Origin: Parasphingorhabdus halotolerans
GTDB taxonomy: Bacteria; Pseudomonadota; Alphaproteobacteria; Sphingomonadales; Sphingomonadaceae
Length of the DNA: 64,000 nucleotides
Reading direction: 5' to 3'
Assembly: GCF_012516475.1 (NCBI RefSeq)
Contig: NZ_CP051217.1
Span: 1,488,001-1,552,000, forward strand
The notes under the pieces: model-generated
What the model was told of the DNA's origin: nothing
Database searches by the model: none
What the model saw: the letters and a program-made list of their open reading frames with translations, nothing else
Made by a program: the position numbers and the translations under genes
Shown: positions 43,422 to 53,407 of the stretch, one piece after another
Layout: every line of letters starts with the position of its first letter
How positions within the stretch are numbered: position 1 is the first letter of the stretch

Positions 43422-45737
43422 ATGGCCGGCAAGGCGAATGAAGCAAACTGGCGGGAGTTGATGCGTTTGAGCGTTGTGCGCAGCGGTGCGCTCATCGGCG
43501 CTCTGGCGCTTTTGCTTGCCACCGTTTTTTTGTTTCTCGCTCTTGTCAGCCATTCTCTGAGCGACCCCTCGTTCAACACGGCGGCGGGCGCTGTGGAAAA
43601 TAACTGGATGGGAATACTCGGTTCCTATGCGTCCGATCTGTTGTTCTCGCTGCTCGGTATATCGATTTTCGCGATTTTGCCCCTGATGCTGGTGTTCGCC
43701 AACCGGCTCTGGAAGGATATTCCCCAGCCTGGCTGGAAGGGCCAGCTACTCTGGTGTTTATTTGGCGCTTTTCTTATCGCGACCGCTTTGTCGCTCTGGT
43801 TCCCGGACAGTCAGGTTGAATTGCCGTCCGGTTGGGGCGGTCTGGCCGGGATGCTCTCGGCCAAAGGGATTGCCGCTGGCCTCAGCGCAATATCAACAAG
43901 CTGGAGCGGGATTGCCTCGGGCGTGCTGATTGCGCTGACCCTGACCGGCGGTGCGGTGATGAGTTATTTCAGCTTGCGCCTCGACAAACCCCTCTTCCGC
44001 CCGATGCTCAAACTTCCCGAAATGAAGAACCCGTTTAGCAAGAAAGATCTTGATAGCGGTCTAGTAATAGAACCATCGGTAAGCCAAGCGCCCGCAGCGG
44101 CCAAGAAGACACCGGTACCGCGCAAGGAAGTCAAACCCGACAACCGGCCGCCACCAGAAATTAGTGACCGCGCGCTGCCGCCTAAAAAAGCCGAACTCGG
44201 CAAAGGCAAGCAAGGCGATTTTTTTGGTCCCTATTCGCTGCCCTCGATTGATTTGCTAATCCCACCGGTGGCGCAACCTAATAACGTCATCGACAAGGCC
44301 GGGCTGGAGCGCAATGCACGCTTGCTGGAATCGGTGCTCGATGACTTTCACGTCAAAGGTACGATCAACGCCGTACGGCCGGGCCCTGTCGTCACCATGT
44401 ATGAGCTTGAACCCGCGCCCGGCATCAAAGCCAGCCGCGTAATCCAGCTTGCCGAGGATATTGCGCGCAATATGTCGGCGCTATCCGCCCGCGTCGCAGC
44501 TATTCCGGGCCGCACGGTGATGGGCATTGAGCTGCCGAACGCAAATCGCGAAATGGTGTCGCTGCATGAGATGATCGGCAGCGATAGTTTTCAGGAGCAG
44601 ACCGGACAATTGCCGATTATTTTGGGCAAGAATATTTCCGGCGATCCGGTCATAGCTGATCTTGCACCGATGCCGCATCTGTTGATTGCGGGCACCACCG
44701 GTTCGGGTAAATCGGTCGGGCTCAATTGTATGATCGTGTCGCTATTGTACCGGCTCACGCCCGACCAGTGTAAAATGATCATGATCGACCCCAAGATGCT
44801 GGAACTCAGCACGTACGATGATATTCCGCATCTGCTTTCCCCGGTGGTTACGGAACCCGCCAAGGCGATCCGCGCGCTCAAATGGGCGGTGGAACAGATG
44901 GAAGAACGGTACCGGATGATGTCATCCATCTCGGTGCGTAATCTGGCCAATTATAACGAGAAAGTGAAGGCTGCCAAAGCCAAGGGCAAGCCGCTGGGCC
45001 GCAAAGTCCAGACCGGCTATGATCCAGATACCTCACGCCCGATCTACGAGGAAGAAGAGCTGGATTTTGAAGTCCTGCCGCAGATCGTGATCATCGTCGA
45101 CGAGCTTGCCGACCTTATGATGACCGCCGGCAAAGAGGTCGAATTCCTCATTCAGCGCCTCGCACAAAAAGCCCGGGCTGCTGGCATCCATCTGATCATG
45201 GCAACCCAGCGTCCGTCTGTTGATGTCATTACCGGCGTTATCAAAGCCAATCTGCCAACCCGGATCAGCTTTCATGTGACCTCGAAAATCGACTCCCGCA
45301 CCATCTTGGGTGAGCAAGGCGCAGAGCAGCTGCTTGGCAAAGGCGATATGCTTTACATGCCCGGTGGCAAGCAGCTCACCCGCGTGCATGGTCCGTTTAT
45401 TTCCGATGATGAGGTCCGGTTCGTCGCCGACCATTGGCGCGCGCAGGGCTCTCCTGATTATATTCAGGCGGTCACCGAAGAGCCCGAAGACGGCAGCTAT
45501 GCGCTTGATGGCGCGGACCTCAGCGACAGCAAGGAAGACCGGCAATATGCGCAGGCCTGCCAAATTGTGTTTGAAAGCCAGAAGGTGTCAACCAGCTGGC
45601 TCCAGAGGCAATTGCGAATCGGCTACAACACCGCTGCGCGAATCATTGACCGGATGGAAGAAGATGGTTTCATTTCCCCGCCCAACCATATTGGTCGCCG
45701 CGAGGTGCTGCGCGATCAGAATGGTGAAGTGATATGA
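43422..45737 (+). CDS. ftsK: DNA translocase FtsK
   Basis: A 771-aa FtsK/SpoIIIE motor that clears chromosome ends at the division septum. The N terminus has four membrane helices (about 20-195), then a short Pro/Lys-rich linker, the alpha/beta motor domain with Walker A IAGTTGSGKSVGLN and Walker B IVIIVDELADLMM, and the C-terminal gamma winged helix (LRIGYNTAARIIDRMEEDGF) that reads KOPS. The linker is short, as in many alphaproteobacteria. The start is the ATG at 43422. Confidence 0.95.
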   Translation: MAGKANEANWRELMRLSVVRSGALIGALALLLATVFLFLALVSHSLSDPSFNTAAGAVENNWMGILGSYASDLLFSLLGISIFAILPLMLVFANRLWKDIPQPGWKGQLLWCLFGAFLIATALSLWFPDSQVELPSGWGGLAGMLSAKGIAAGLSAISTSWSGIASGVLIALTLTGGAVMSYFSLRLDKPLFRPMLKLPEMKNPFSKKDLDSGLVIEPSVSQAPAAAKKTPVPRKEVKPDNRPPPEISDRALPPKKAELGKGKQGDFFGPYSLPSIDLLIPPVAQPNNVIDKAGLERNARLLESVLDDFHVKGTINAVRPGPVVTMYELEPAPGIKASRVIQLAEDIARNMSALSARVAAIPGRTVMGIELPNANREMVSLHEMIGSDSFQEQTGQLPIILGKNISGDPVIADLAPMPHLLIAGTTGSGKSVGLNCMIVSLLYRLTPDQCKMIMIDPKMLELSTYDDIPHLLSPVVTEPAKAIRALKWAVEQMEERYRMMSSISVRNLANYNEKVKAAKAKGKPLGRKVQTGYDPDTSRPIYEEEELDFEVLPQIVIIVDELADLMMTAGKEVEFLIQRLAQKARAAGIHLIMATQRPSVDVITGVIKANLPTRISFHVTSKIDSRTILGEQGAEQLLGKGDMLYMPGGKQLTRVHGPFISDDEVRFVADHWRAQGSPDYIQAVTEEPEDGSYALDGADLSDSKEDRQYAQACQIVFESQKVSTSWLQRQLRIGYNTAARIIDRMEEDGFISPPNHIGRREVLRDQNGEVI

Positions 45738-45828
45738 TGCGGGTCTGACTAGCCGATTGCCGGTCAATTCAGGTGCGGTTCAATCGCGTTCTTGTAGTTT
45801 AGAACTCAAATATTCTGGAGTTTTCAAT

Positions 45829-46458
45829 ATGTTAAAATATGCTTTTGCTCTCGCCGCCGCGCCGCTGGCGTTAATGGCCAGCAGCACCGCCACAGCCCAG
45901 CAGAGTCCGTCTGACAGCCTGAACACGATTTCAGCCCATTTGCGCGCAATGACCACCATGACCGCAAATTTTACGCAGGCGGACCGCAGCGGACAGGTTC
46001 TTTCAGGAAAACTGACCCTGAAGCAGCCGGGCAAGATTCGCTTTCAATATGGCAAGGACGCAAACCTGCTGATCGTTGGCGATGGTAAGTCTTTGACAAT
46101 GATAGATTATGATGTGAACCAGGTGCAGCGCTGGCCGATCAAGAACAGTCCTCTTGGTGCCCTGCTCAACCCCGAGCGTGATCTGTCAAAATACGGCAAA
46201 CTCATACCGACTCGCAATCCCGGTGTCCTGAGCGTTGAAGTGCGCGATCCAAAACGCCCGGAATATGGTGTCATTACAATGATTTTCACCAAATCCGCGC
46301 GGGGGCCGGCCGGCCTTGTGCTGGATGGCTGGGTATCGCTCGATTCGAAAAATAACCGGACCTCGATCAGGCTCGAGAACCAGAAATTTGGCGGTTCCGT
46401 AGACAATAGCACCTTCAACTGGACCGATCCGCGCAAGAAAAGCCGCAGCAAACGATGA
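45829..46458 (+). CDS. lolA: Outer-membrane lipoprotein carrier LolA
   Basis: A 209-aa periplasmic chaperone that carries lipoproteins from LolCDE to the outer membrane. A signal peptide (MLKYAFALAAAPLALMASST, ATAQ) precedes the typical half-barrel: MTANFTQADRSGQVLSGKLT, LKQPGKIRFQYGKD, LLIVGDGKSLTMIDYDVNQV. The start is set by GGAG before the ATG at 45829; an earlier in-frame ATG has no signal peptide. It follows ftsK, a common neighbour pair in alphaproteobacteria. Confidence 0.94.
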   Translation: MLKYAFALAAAPLALMASSTATAQQSPSDSLNTISAHLRAMTTMTANFTQADRSGQVLSGKLTLKQPGKIRFQYGKDANLLIVGDGKSLTMIDYDVNQVQRWPIKNSPLGALLNPERDLSKYGKLIPTRNPGVLSVEVRDPKRPEYGVITMIFTKSARGPAGLVLDGWVSLDSKNNRTSIRLENQKFGGSVDNSTFNWTDPRKKSRSKR

Positions 46459-46626
46459 ACTGAGGCCCCGGTTCGACCAGCGGATGCCATTCAGGATTCC
46501 GTTCATACAAGCGACAGAAACGCCGATCTATAAGGGTTACAGGATGAGATGAGGCAGTCAGGTTTTCCCCCTGTTACCTGATGATACAATCTTCGGACCA
46601 TCCTATGCGTGACGAACGCGAGTTAG

Positions 46627-46664
46627 CCCCCACCTCCTAAATGCCCCCGGAGGTGGGGGTTTTT
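46627..46664 (+). terminator. Strong intrinsic terminator downstream of lolA
   Basis: The perfect 11-bp stem CCCCCACCTCC (46627-46637) / GGAGGTGGGGG (46649-46659) has an 11-base loop and is followed by TTTTT. It lies 168 bp after lolA and about 95 bp before xth, in a gap of about 300 bp with no ORF. The long distance from lolA leaves room for a small RNA ending here, but no promoter was confidently identified. Confidence 0.9.
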
Positions 46665-46759
46665 CATTCAAAATCTGCCCTCACAAGACTATAAAATTTG
46701 CAAAAAATCATGTGGCTTTTGACTTGGGTTTCGCTGTCAGCATGGCTAGACAGCTTGCC

Positions 46760-47554
46760 ATGACTGATAGCCTGAAAATCGTAAGCTGGAATATTAACAG
46801 CGTCCGCGCCCGTATCGACCTTGTTGAGCGTTTCCTGACCGAGGTCTCACCAGACATATTATGTCTGCAAGAAACCAAGGTGCGTGATGATCAATTTCCG
46901 GAAGGGATGTTCCGGCGTTTGGGTTACAATCACCAGATATTATGCGGGCAGCCGATGCATCACGGCGTGGCCATGATCAGCCGGGTGCCGCTGCATGAAC
47001 ATACCCGCCACGACTGGCAAGATAACGGCGAAGCACGGCATGTCGGCGCCATCCTGAATAACGGCGTTAGAATCGAAAATGTATATATCCCGGCAGGTGG
47101 CGAAATTCCTGACCGCGACGCCAATCCAAAATTCGGACAGAAACTCGATTATTATCAACGCATGATTGACTGGTCAGCGGATCTGAAAACGCCGACAATA
47201 TTAATGGGCGATTTCAACATCGCGCCGCTGGAAGCGGATGTCTGGAGCCACAAAAAACTGATCAATGTCGTTAGCCACACGCAGATTGAAATTGATGTTT
47301 TGAAAAAACTTCAGGATGCCCATGGCTGGGTGGATATCGGGCGGAAATTCATTCCGGACCCCGAACGCCTCTATACATGGTGGAGCTATCGCGCGCACGA
47401 TTGGCGTGCCGCCGATAAAGGCCGCCGTCTCGACCATGTCTGGACAAGTCCGGAGCTGGCCGACAAGGCGGTAAGCCATAGTGTCCACGAAGATTCGCGC
47501 GGCTGGACCAAGCCATCGGATCATGCAGCATTGATTACGGAATTTGAATTTTGA
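46760..47554 (+). CDS. xth: Exodeoxyribonuclease III
   Basis: A 264-aa AP endonuclease/3' exonuclease of base-excision repair. Motifs are intact: KIVSWNINSVRAR, ILCLQETKV with the metal Glu, VYIPAGGE, LMGDFNIAP with the catalytic Asp/Asn, RLDHVWTSPEL, and KPSDHAALITEFEF with the catalytic Asp-His. The start is placed at MTDSLKIV; ATGs six and 16 codons earlier are possible but lie outside family sequence. The stop overlaps the TTG start of the ribA-type gene. Confidence 0.94.
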   Translation: MTDSLKIVSWNINSVRARIDLVERFLTEVSPDILCLQETKVRDDQFPEGMFRRLGYNHQILCGQPMHHGVAMISRVPLHEHTRHDWQDNGEARHVGAILNNGVRIENVYIPAGGEIPDRDANPKFGQKLDYYQRMIDWSADLKTPTILMGDFNIAPLEADVWSHKKLINVVSHTQIEIDVLKKLQDAHGWVDIGRKFIPDPERLYTWWSYRAHDWRAADKGRRLDHVWTSPELADKAVSHSVHEDSRGWTKPSDHAALITEFEF

Positions 47555-48633
47555 ATGACTCGCCTCAGGACGAGGCCAAGAAGGTCGCGGCGCGGCGCGC
47601 AGCCCGCGCGATTGACGCACTCCGCCGTGGCTGGCTGATCGGGGTCAAGGCAAATGGCGAGATTCTCAACCTGCTGCCTGTCGAAACCGGCGATCTGGAC
47701 AGTTCCCTGGCAGACAAAGACCAAGTGTCATTACTCATATCTGCCAGCCGCGCGGATACGCTAAAGCTTTTGAACCAGCTTGCCGCCGCTGATCCGCTCC
47801 TGCCCGTGCAAATCACTCTGGATGGTCCGGTGACAGCGGAGGAAGTGATCGCGATTGTCGATCCGGTGCTCGATATGCGCCATCCGATGAAGGGACCGTT
47901 CCGCAGCGAAGCACTGAACAATCCGGTCGCAGCCAAAGCGGCGATGGAACTGGCAAGACATGGCGGCCTGCTTCCCGCCTTCATCATCACAGATGGACCT
48001 GCCGAAGATTTGGTCATGGCAAGTGACGTTGCTGCCTATGCCGATTCCAGCGCATTAATCATGAGCGCCCACGCCAAACTGCCGGTTGCAGCCAATGCAA
48101 ACGCGCATATCTACGGTTTTCGCAGTGATGCGGACGCCACAGATCATATCGCGCTGGTTGTCGGCGAGCGCGACGACAGCACGCCGGTTGTGCGCCTGCA
48201 CAGCGAATGCCTGACCGGTGACGTGCTGGGCAGCCTGAAATGCGATTGCGGCCCGCAGCTCCACAGCGCGCTGGACCAGATGAGCGAGGCGAAATGGGGC
48301 GTGTTGCTATACCTGCGACAGGAAGGTCGCGGGATCGGGCTTATCAATAAACTCCGCGCCTATGCGTTGCAGGATCAGGGTTTTGATACCGTCGATGCCA
48401 ACCAGCGGCTCGGCTTTGCGATCGATGCAAGGGATTTCGGGATTGCGGCGCGAATGCTGGAATTGCTCGGGATAGCCAATGTGAAGCTACTGACCAATAA
48501 TCCGGAGAAGGTCGAAGGCTTGGAACGCTGCGGCATTGCTGTTGAAGAACGATTGCCGGTAAAGATAGCCGCCAATCCACATAATGAATTTTATCTCGAT
48601 ACAAAGCGCGACCGGACGGGGCATAAGCTTTGA
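47551..48633 (+). CDS. ribA: GTP cyclohydrolase II with an uncharacterised N-terminal domain
   Basis: A 360-aa protein. The C-terminal half (from about 195) is GTP cyclohydrolase II, the first step of riboflavin synthesis: VVRLHSECLTGDVLGSLKCD, then CGPQLHSAL with the zinc Cys, and LRQEGRGIGLINKLRAYALQ. The N-terminal 190 residues are not the RibB synthase usually fused here; no RibB motifs are seen. The start is a TTG that overlaps the xth stop (TTGA), implying coupled translation; the next ATG would delete the N-terminal domain. Confidence 0.9.
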   Translation: MNDSPQDEAKKVAARRAARAIDALRRGWLIGVKANGEILNLLPVETGDLDSSLADKDQVSLLISASRADTLKLLNQLAAADPLLPVQITLDGPVTAEEVIAIVDPVLDMRHPMKGPFRSEALNNPVAAKAAMELARHGGLLPAFIITDGPAEDLVMASDVAAYADSSALIMSAHAKLPVAANANAHIYGFRSDADATDHIALVVGERDDSTPVVRLHSECLTGDVLGSLKCDCGPQLHSALDQMSEAKWGVLLYLRQEGRGIGLINKLRAYALQDQGFDTVDANQRLGFAIDARDFGIAARMLELLGIANVKLLTNNPEKVEGLERCGIAVEERLPVKIAANPHNEFYLDTKRDRTGHKL

Positions 48634-48811
48634 GCGTTATCCAAGTTAATACTGCCGCACTGACACTGACTTGCAAGAATTGCTAGCGACTGGTGCGGTC
48701 TACTTAATCCCTTATCTTTCAAATATTCGTTTCAGCTATACCGCTAAAGTAGGTTCATTATTAGCGGCTAACGTGTTTTCAGTCGTCATGTCAGTCTGAT
48801 TTACCGACATT

Positions 48812-50416
48812 TCACTTTAGATTAAAAAGAATACGAAACAGGAGCTTGGCAGCGAACCAGAGCGTCGGCAAGACTACTAAAAATCCAAACACCAGGACCG
48901 CTACCATTCCATAATTTTCCCTAAACGCGCCCACATCGTTAAGGAAAAGATATCCCAGCACCGCACCAACTGACAGGCTTGTTACCATGGAAATAGCGAC
49001 CCTCAGTTTTGGAAAGCCAAAGCCATGAGAGTTCAGGATCGACTTCATCGTTTGGATGCACGATAGCGCACTGTAGGACAAATATAGCAACAGGCCACCT
49101 CCGATCAGCCAGCCAATTACCTGCCCATATCGCGATAATGCGCCAATAGTAAAAGCTACAAGAACTATCCCGATAAAGACCGTGTTGAAAATTAACGATA
49201 TCGCCTCAGATTGAAAACCCGGCAATCCCGCATTAACATCTTTTTGTTCAGTCCCATCGCGAATTGCTCTAATTCGGGCAGAAGCATCGTCGACAGAAAC
49301 CGCCCCATCATCCTTTCGTGCTTCGTTAATCGGGCGCTGAAAATCAGACTCGGTGACTACTGCACCGCTCCCCATTTCAGAGCCGTCAATATCGAAATAC
49401 AGGGGGAATTTGTTATAGAAATCATTCTGGCTACCATAAACGCTGACTTTTCGTCCGACGATATTTGAAAGTTTCATATCCGGGTGAAGTTTGACCTTGG
49501 GATCAGTCAGATCTTTCTGGCGTTCAACGATTTCCTTAACGTCGCCAATCTCGTTATCTTCATCTTTGGGAGCAAATCTAGAATCCGTATAAGCCCCCTT
49601 GGCGACGAGGTAATTGAATTCAATTTCCGAGCGGGTATATCCGGTTGTATTGAAACGTTCAGAAATATACCGCAACATCGGCGCGACGGCATAAATGTCA
49701 TCGCCCATTTTTGCTTCTTCGGTTTCGTAATCACAGCACGCAGGTTCGCCTTTCCAAAAGACAAGGAGCGCTGTGGCTCTGTCACATTCCGGCTGGGTTA
49801 CGATCCAGTATAAGACATCCAGCCGATTATCCCAATTCCAATCGGCAGCAATCAAATGCCAGTCATCTGGCGACCCTTCTTTCAGATAATCAATTTGAAG
49901 CGCAGTCAGATGTTCTTCACGTATTTCTGCGTTATGAAATTCCTGAGGATAGCGCTTGGCAAATTCTCCGTTGAGATCAATTTTCTGTCCACTGATAGAC
50001 AGTTTCATATCCTCATGGGATTTCAAAGGCGACTGGGCTAACTGCTCTTCATAGCTTACAAGCTGTTCGTAATCACTTTCGATATAGGAAGTGGCTTCGA
50101 ACGCGATATTTGACCTTGTAAATCCATGTTCGTTCAGCCTTTGACTTATGAATTGCGCCATCTTCCAATTCTGGTTCTCGTTATCAATCGGTTGCTCCTC
50201 GGCCAAGAGACGGAGGAAACTTTGAGGACGCGTTTTCCAGAAAATGTTCAATGCAGTCGCTTTGTCACATTCATCCTGACGGACGATCCAGAACAACGGG
50301 TCTATCGGCCCACCCGTATAATAATCAAAACTAATCGCTACGCGGTGCCAATCTTCGGGCGACGCATTTTTCAACCAGTCGATTTGACGGTCTATCCGTT
50401 TTTCTTCGCTGTCCAT
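48812..50416 (-). CDS. Two-DUF4274 protein with C-terminal membrane helices
   Basis: A 534-aa protein with two repeats of a DUF4274-type domain. Copy A starts at about residue 12 (IDWLKNASPEDWHRVAISFD; CDKATALNIFWKT); copy B at about 172 (IDYLKEGSPDDWHLIAADWN; CDRATALLVFWKG). Residues from about 405 form four membrane helices. DUF4274 is found in toxin/immunity-type neighbourhoods but has no proven role. It stands alone between ribA and ssb, facing them. Confidence 0.7.
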   Translation of the reverse strand: MDSEEKRIDRQIDWLKNASPEDWHRVAISFDYYTGGPIDPLFWIVRQDECDKATALNIFWKTRPQSFLRLLAEEQPIDNENQNWKMAQFISQRLNEHGFTRSNIAFEATSYIESDYEQLVSYEEQLAQSPLKSHEDMKLSISGQKIDLNGEFAKRYPQEFHNAEIREEHLTALQIDYLKEGSPDDWHLIAADWNWDNRLDVLYWIVTQPECDRATALLVFWKGEPACCDYETEEAKMGDDIYAVAPMLRYISERFNTTGYTRSEIEFNYLVAKGAYTDSRFAPKDEDNEIGDVKEIVERQKDLTDPKVKLHPDMKLSNIVGRKVSVYGSQNDFYNKFPLYFDIDGSEMGSGAVVTESDFQRPINEARKDDGAVSVDDASARIRAIRDGTEQKDVNAGLPGFQSEAISLIFNTVFIGIVLVAFTIGALSRYGQVIGWLIGGGLLLYLSYSALSCIQTMKSILNSHGFGFPKLRVAISMVTSLSVGAVLGYLFLNDVGAFRENYGMVAVLVFGFLVVLPTLWFAAKLLFRILFNLK

Positions 50417-50679
50417 TTGGCTTCAATCTTCTCAATTATTCGAAATATTGAAGTTGCTATATCACTTAATATTGAAAGCATTGTTAAATGTATTGCCGAT
50501 TATCCAAAGAAAAAATGGTACAGAAGGACGATTAGGTTCGACGCTGGATAAGTCACCGTTGGGCTAATATCTGATTATTGAACGGGTCGGTTGAGTCCGG
50601 ACTGTCGGCACTCCAGACATTCAAACATGATTGTGCTTTTGCGGATGGACAAACCTGCTAAAAACCAGATACTCGACAA

Positions 50680-51198
50680 CTAAAACGGCACATCATCATC
50701 CAGATCGCTGTCAAATGCGCCGCCGCCCTGACCACCGCCTGATCCGCCACCGGTCTGGCCCCAGCCGTCGTTGGAACCACCTCCCTGGCCCCCGCCAGAA
50801 GAGCCGCCGCCCCAGCCGTCGTTGGAGCCACCACCTTGTCCGCCGCCACGCGAATCAAGCATTTCGAGCTTGGCATCAAAGCCCTGCAAAACAATATCTG
50901 TGGAGTAGCGGTCATTACCCGATTGGTCCTGCCATTTGCGGGTCTGCAACTTGCCTTCCAGATAGACCTTGCTGCCCTTGCGCAGATATTTTTCCGCAAC
51001 GCCTGCAAGACCTTCGTTATAGATCGAGATATTGTGCCACTCGGTCTTTTCTTTTTTCTCGCCGGTCTGCTTGTCTTTCCAGCTTTCCGATGTCGCAACG
51101 CTGAAATTGCAGACTTTGCCGCCGTTGTTGAACGTGCGCACTTCCGGGTCCTTGCCCAAATTGCCTACGATGATGACCTTGTTAATGCCGCCTGCCAT
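50680..51198 (-). CDS. ssb: Single-stranded DNA-binding protein
   Basis: A 172-aa SSB. The OB fold occupies residues 1-110 ([40 protein letters not shown]). The Gly-rich linker contains [10 protein letters not shown] twice. The tip DLDDDVPF binds partner proteins. A single full-length SSB next to housekeeping genes is probably the main chromosomal copy. Confidence 0.96.
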   Translation of the reverse strand: MAGGINKVIIVGNLGKDPEVRTFNNGGKVCNFSVATSESWKDKQTGEKKEKTEWHNISIYNEGLAGVAEKYLRKGSKVYLEGKLQTRKWQDQSGNDRYSTDIVLQGFDAKLEMLDSRGGGQGGGSNDGWGGGSSGGGQGGGSNDGWGQTGGGSGGGQGGGAFDSDLDDDVPF

Positions 51199-51238
51199 GT
51201 CTGAAATTCCCGTTGATTATGAGTCGATGCGGACCGTC

Positions 51239-53098
51239 CTACAACCCCAATGCGACAGCAGTCCAGTACGTTATGCCTGCGGCCAGATATGCCAAACCAA
51301 AAAGATAGGCGAGCATGAACATCGGCCATTTCCAGCCATTGGTTTCGCGGCGGGTCACAGCGATGGTCGAGATGCATTGCGGCGCGAAAACAAACCATGC
51401 GAGGAATGCCAGAGCGGTCGGCAGCGACCAGCGGCTTTGCAGGCGCTCGGTCAGCGATTTTGCTTCGGCTTCTTCATCCGGCGCATCAATCGCGTAGGTC
51501 GTGGCCAGCGCCGCAACAGCCACTTCGCGCGCCGCCATGGCCGGGATAAGCGCCAGTGCGATATCGCGATTGAAACCAATGGGAGTGACAATCGGTTCAA
51601 TCACATTGGCGATCCTGCCAGCAGCGGAATAATCCACCTGGCTAACCGGACTGTCGATCGGCACTTTGGGGAAACTCAGCATGAACCACAAGATAACCGT
51701 GGCTGCAAAAATAATCGTCCCTGCCCGGCGCATGAATATATAAGCGCGCTGCCACAGGCCCAGAGCGACATCGCGGATGCGGGGTAGCTGGTATTTCGGC
51801 ATCTCCATAAGAAAACCACTATTCGGGCCTTTGGTGACCGTCCGGCGGAGCAGCAACGCAGCGACCATCGCGCCGACAATACCGAACAGATACAATCCGA
51901 ATAGCACCAGTCCCTGCAAGCCGATACCCGGACCAACGCTGGTCGGAGGAATAAACGCGCCAATGATAATCGCATAAACCGGCAGACGCGCCGAGCAAGT
52001 CATAAGCGGCGCGACCAATATGGTGGTTAGCCGGTCATTGGGATCAGAGATGCTGCGCGTTGCCATGATACCCGGGATGGCGCAGGCAAAGGAGGATAAC
52101 AGCGGAATGAAGCTCCGACCGGACAGGCCTACGCCTGCCATCATCCGGTCCATGATGAAGGCAGCGCGGGTCATATAACCGCTGGCTTCCAGCAGCAATA
52201 TAAAGAGAAACAGGATCAAAATCTGCGGCAGGAAAACGACCACGGACCCCACCCCAGCTATCGCCCCCTCGATGATGAAGTCTCGCAAAAATCCTTCTGC
52301 CATATTGGCTTCAACGGCGCCGGCGGCCCATGCACTCGCCGCTTCAATCCAGCCGATAGGCGCTTCTGACCAGGCGAAAACCGCCTGAAACATTACGAAT
52401 AAAATCGCCATCAGGATGAGCGGCCCACCGAAGGGGTGAAGCAGGACTGCGTCCGTGCGTTCAGACCAGCGCCTGCCTGCGGTTTCGGATATCACGGCCT
52501 GTGACGCGATTTTCTTGGCCTGTTTGCGCAGACCATGATCGCGTTCTTGGGACACGATAATATCCGCGTCCGTCGCCTTTGCGGCCAACCGTGTTTCCAC
52601 GGCAGCCGATAGTTCCTGCAGGCCACGCCGCCGCACGGCCACTGTCGGCACCACCGGCACACCCAGCGCCTTTTCCAGTTTTTCCGGATCAAGGGTCAGG
52701 CCATCGCGTTCCGCCAAATCCATCATATTGAGCGCGCAAACGACCGGTCGGCCCAGCGCAATCACTTCCAGTGCAAAGCGCAGATGATTGTCGAGATTGG
52801 CGGCATCCAGCACAATGATGATGGCGTCCGGCTTGCGCTCACCGGAAAACTCGCCGGTGATCACGCCGCGCGTTACCTCTTCATCGGGACTGGTCGGTTC
52901 AAGGCTATAGCTTCCCGGCAGATCAACCAGCTCTGCCGGTCGCCCATCCGGCAATGTGAAATGTCCTGATTTACGCTCAACTGTCACGCCGGGATAATTG
53001 GCGATTTTCTGCCGCGCCCCGGTCAGCGCGTTGAACAGCGCGCTTTTGCCCGCATTGGGGTTGCCCGCCAGGACAATCAGAGGGGCTGCCTTGGTCAT
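51239..53098 (-). CDS. feoB: Ferrous iron transporter FeoB
   Basis: A 619-aa inner-membrane Fe(II) transporter. The N-terminal G domain has GNPNAGKSALFNALTG (G1), ELVDLPGSYSLEP (G3) and CALNMMDLAERDG (G4). Two Gate-type halves follow (IPLLSSFACAIPGIMATRSI and the C-terminal AREVAVAALATTYAI). At 619 aa it is shorter than the E. coli form (773), mainly in the G-domain and C-terminal tail, as in many alphaproteobacteria. feoA lies 3 bp upstream. Confidence 0.95.
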   Translation of the reverse strand: MTKAAPLIVLAGNPNAGKSALFNALTGARQKIANYPGVTVERKSGHFTLPDGRPAELVDLPGSYSLEPTSPDEEVTRGVITGEFSGERKPDAIIIVLDAANLDNHLRFALEVIALGRPVVCALNMMDLAERDGLTLDPEKLEKALGVPVVPTVAVRRRGLQELSAAVETRLAAKATDADIIVSQERDHGLRKQAKKIASQAVISETAGRRWSERTDAVLLHPFGGPLILMAILFVMFQAVFAWSEAPIGWIEAASAWAAGAVEANMAEGFLRDFIIEGAIAGVGSVVVFLPQILILFLFILLLEASGYMTRAAFIMDRMMAGVGLSGRSFIPLLSSFACAIPGIMATRSISDPNDRLTTILVAPLMTCSARLPVYAIIIGAFIPPTSVGPGIGLQGLVLFGLYLFGIVGAMVAALLLRRTVTKGPNSGFLMEMPKYQLPRIRDVALGLWQRAYIFMRRAGTIIFAATVILWFMLSFPKVPIDSPVSQVDYSAAGRIANVIEPIVTPIGFNRDIALALIPAMAAREVAVAALATTYAIDAPDEEAEAKSLTERLQSRWSLPTALAFLAWFVFAPQCISTIAVTRRETNGWKWPMFMLAYLFGLAYLAAGITYWTAVALGL

Positions 53099-53101
53099 AT
53101 A

Positions 53102-53383
53102 TTATGCTGTCGCGATTACCGGGACCAGTTCGACCGTGATCGCTTGCGCATGGGATTTGCGCACTGCAATCATCATCCGGCCCACCTTTAGCGCGATGGG
53201 GTCATTAAACCCGAACATGCCTTTATGCAGTTTTTCGACCGTCACGCCCTCATCCAGCCCCAGCGCGCGCAATCTCCGGCCTTCTGTTTCAGACATGCTG
53301 GTCCAGTCGATAGCCAACACTTCCCCGCATTGCCGCAAGGAAAGCCGGTCAAGGGTGATGGTTGATTTCACTGGTGCGTGCAT
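53102..53383 (-). CDS. feoA: FeoA-domain protein
   Basis: A 93-aa SH3-like FeoA partner of FeoB: TLDRLSLRQCGEVLAIDWTS, RRLRALGLDEGVTVEKLHKG, DPIALKVGRMMIAVRKSHA. The frame is open to 53422, but MHAPVKS at 53383 is preferred, because the longer version runs into a Fur-like operator. feoB starts 3 bp after its stop. Confidence 0.9.
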   Translation of the reverse strand: MHAPVKSTITLDRLSLRQCGEVLAIDWTSMSETEGRRLRALGLDEGVTVEKLHKGMFGFNDPIALKVGRMMIAVRKSHAQAITVELVPVIATA

Positions 53384-53407
53384 ATACAAACTCGACAATC
53401 TGTTATT

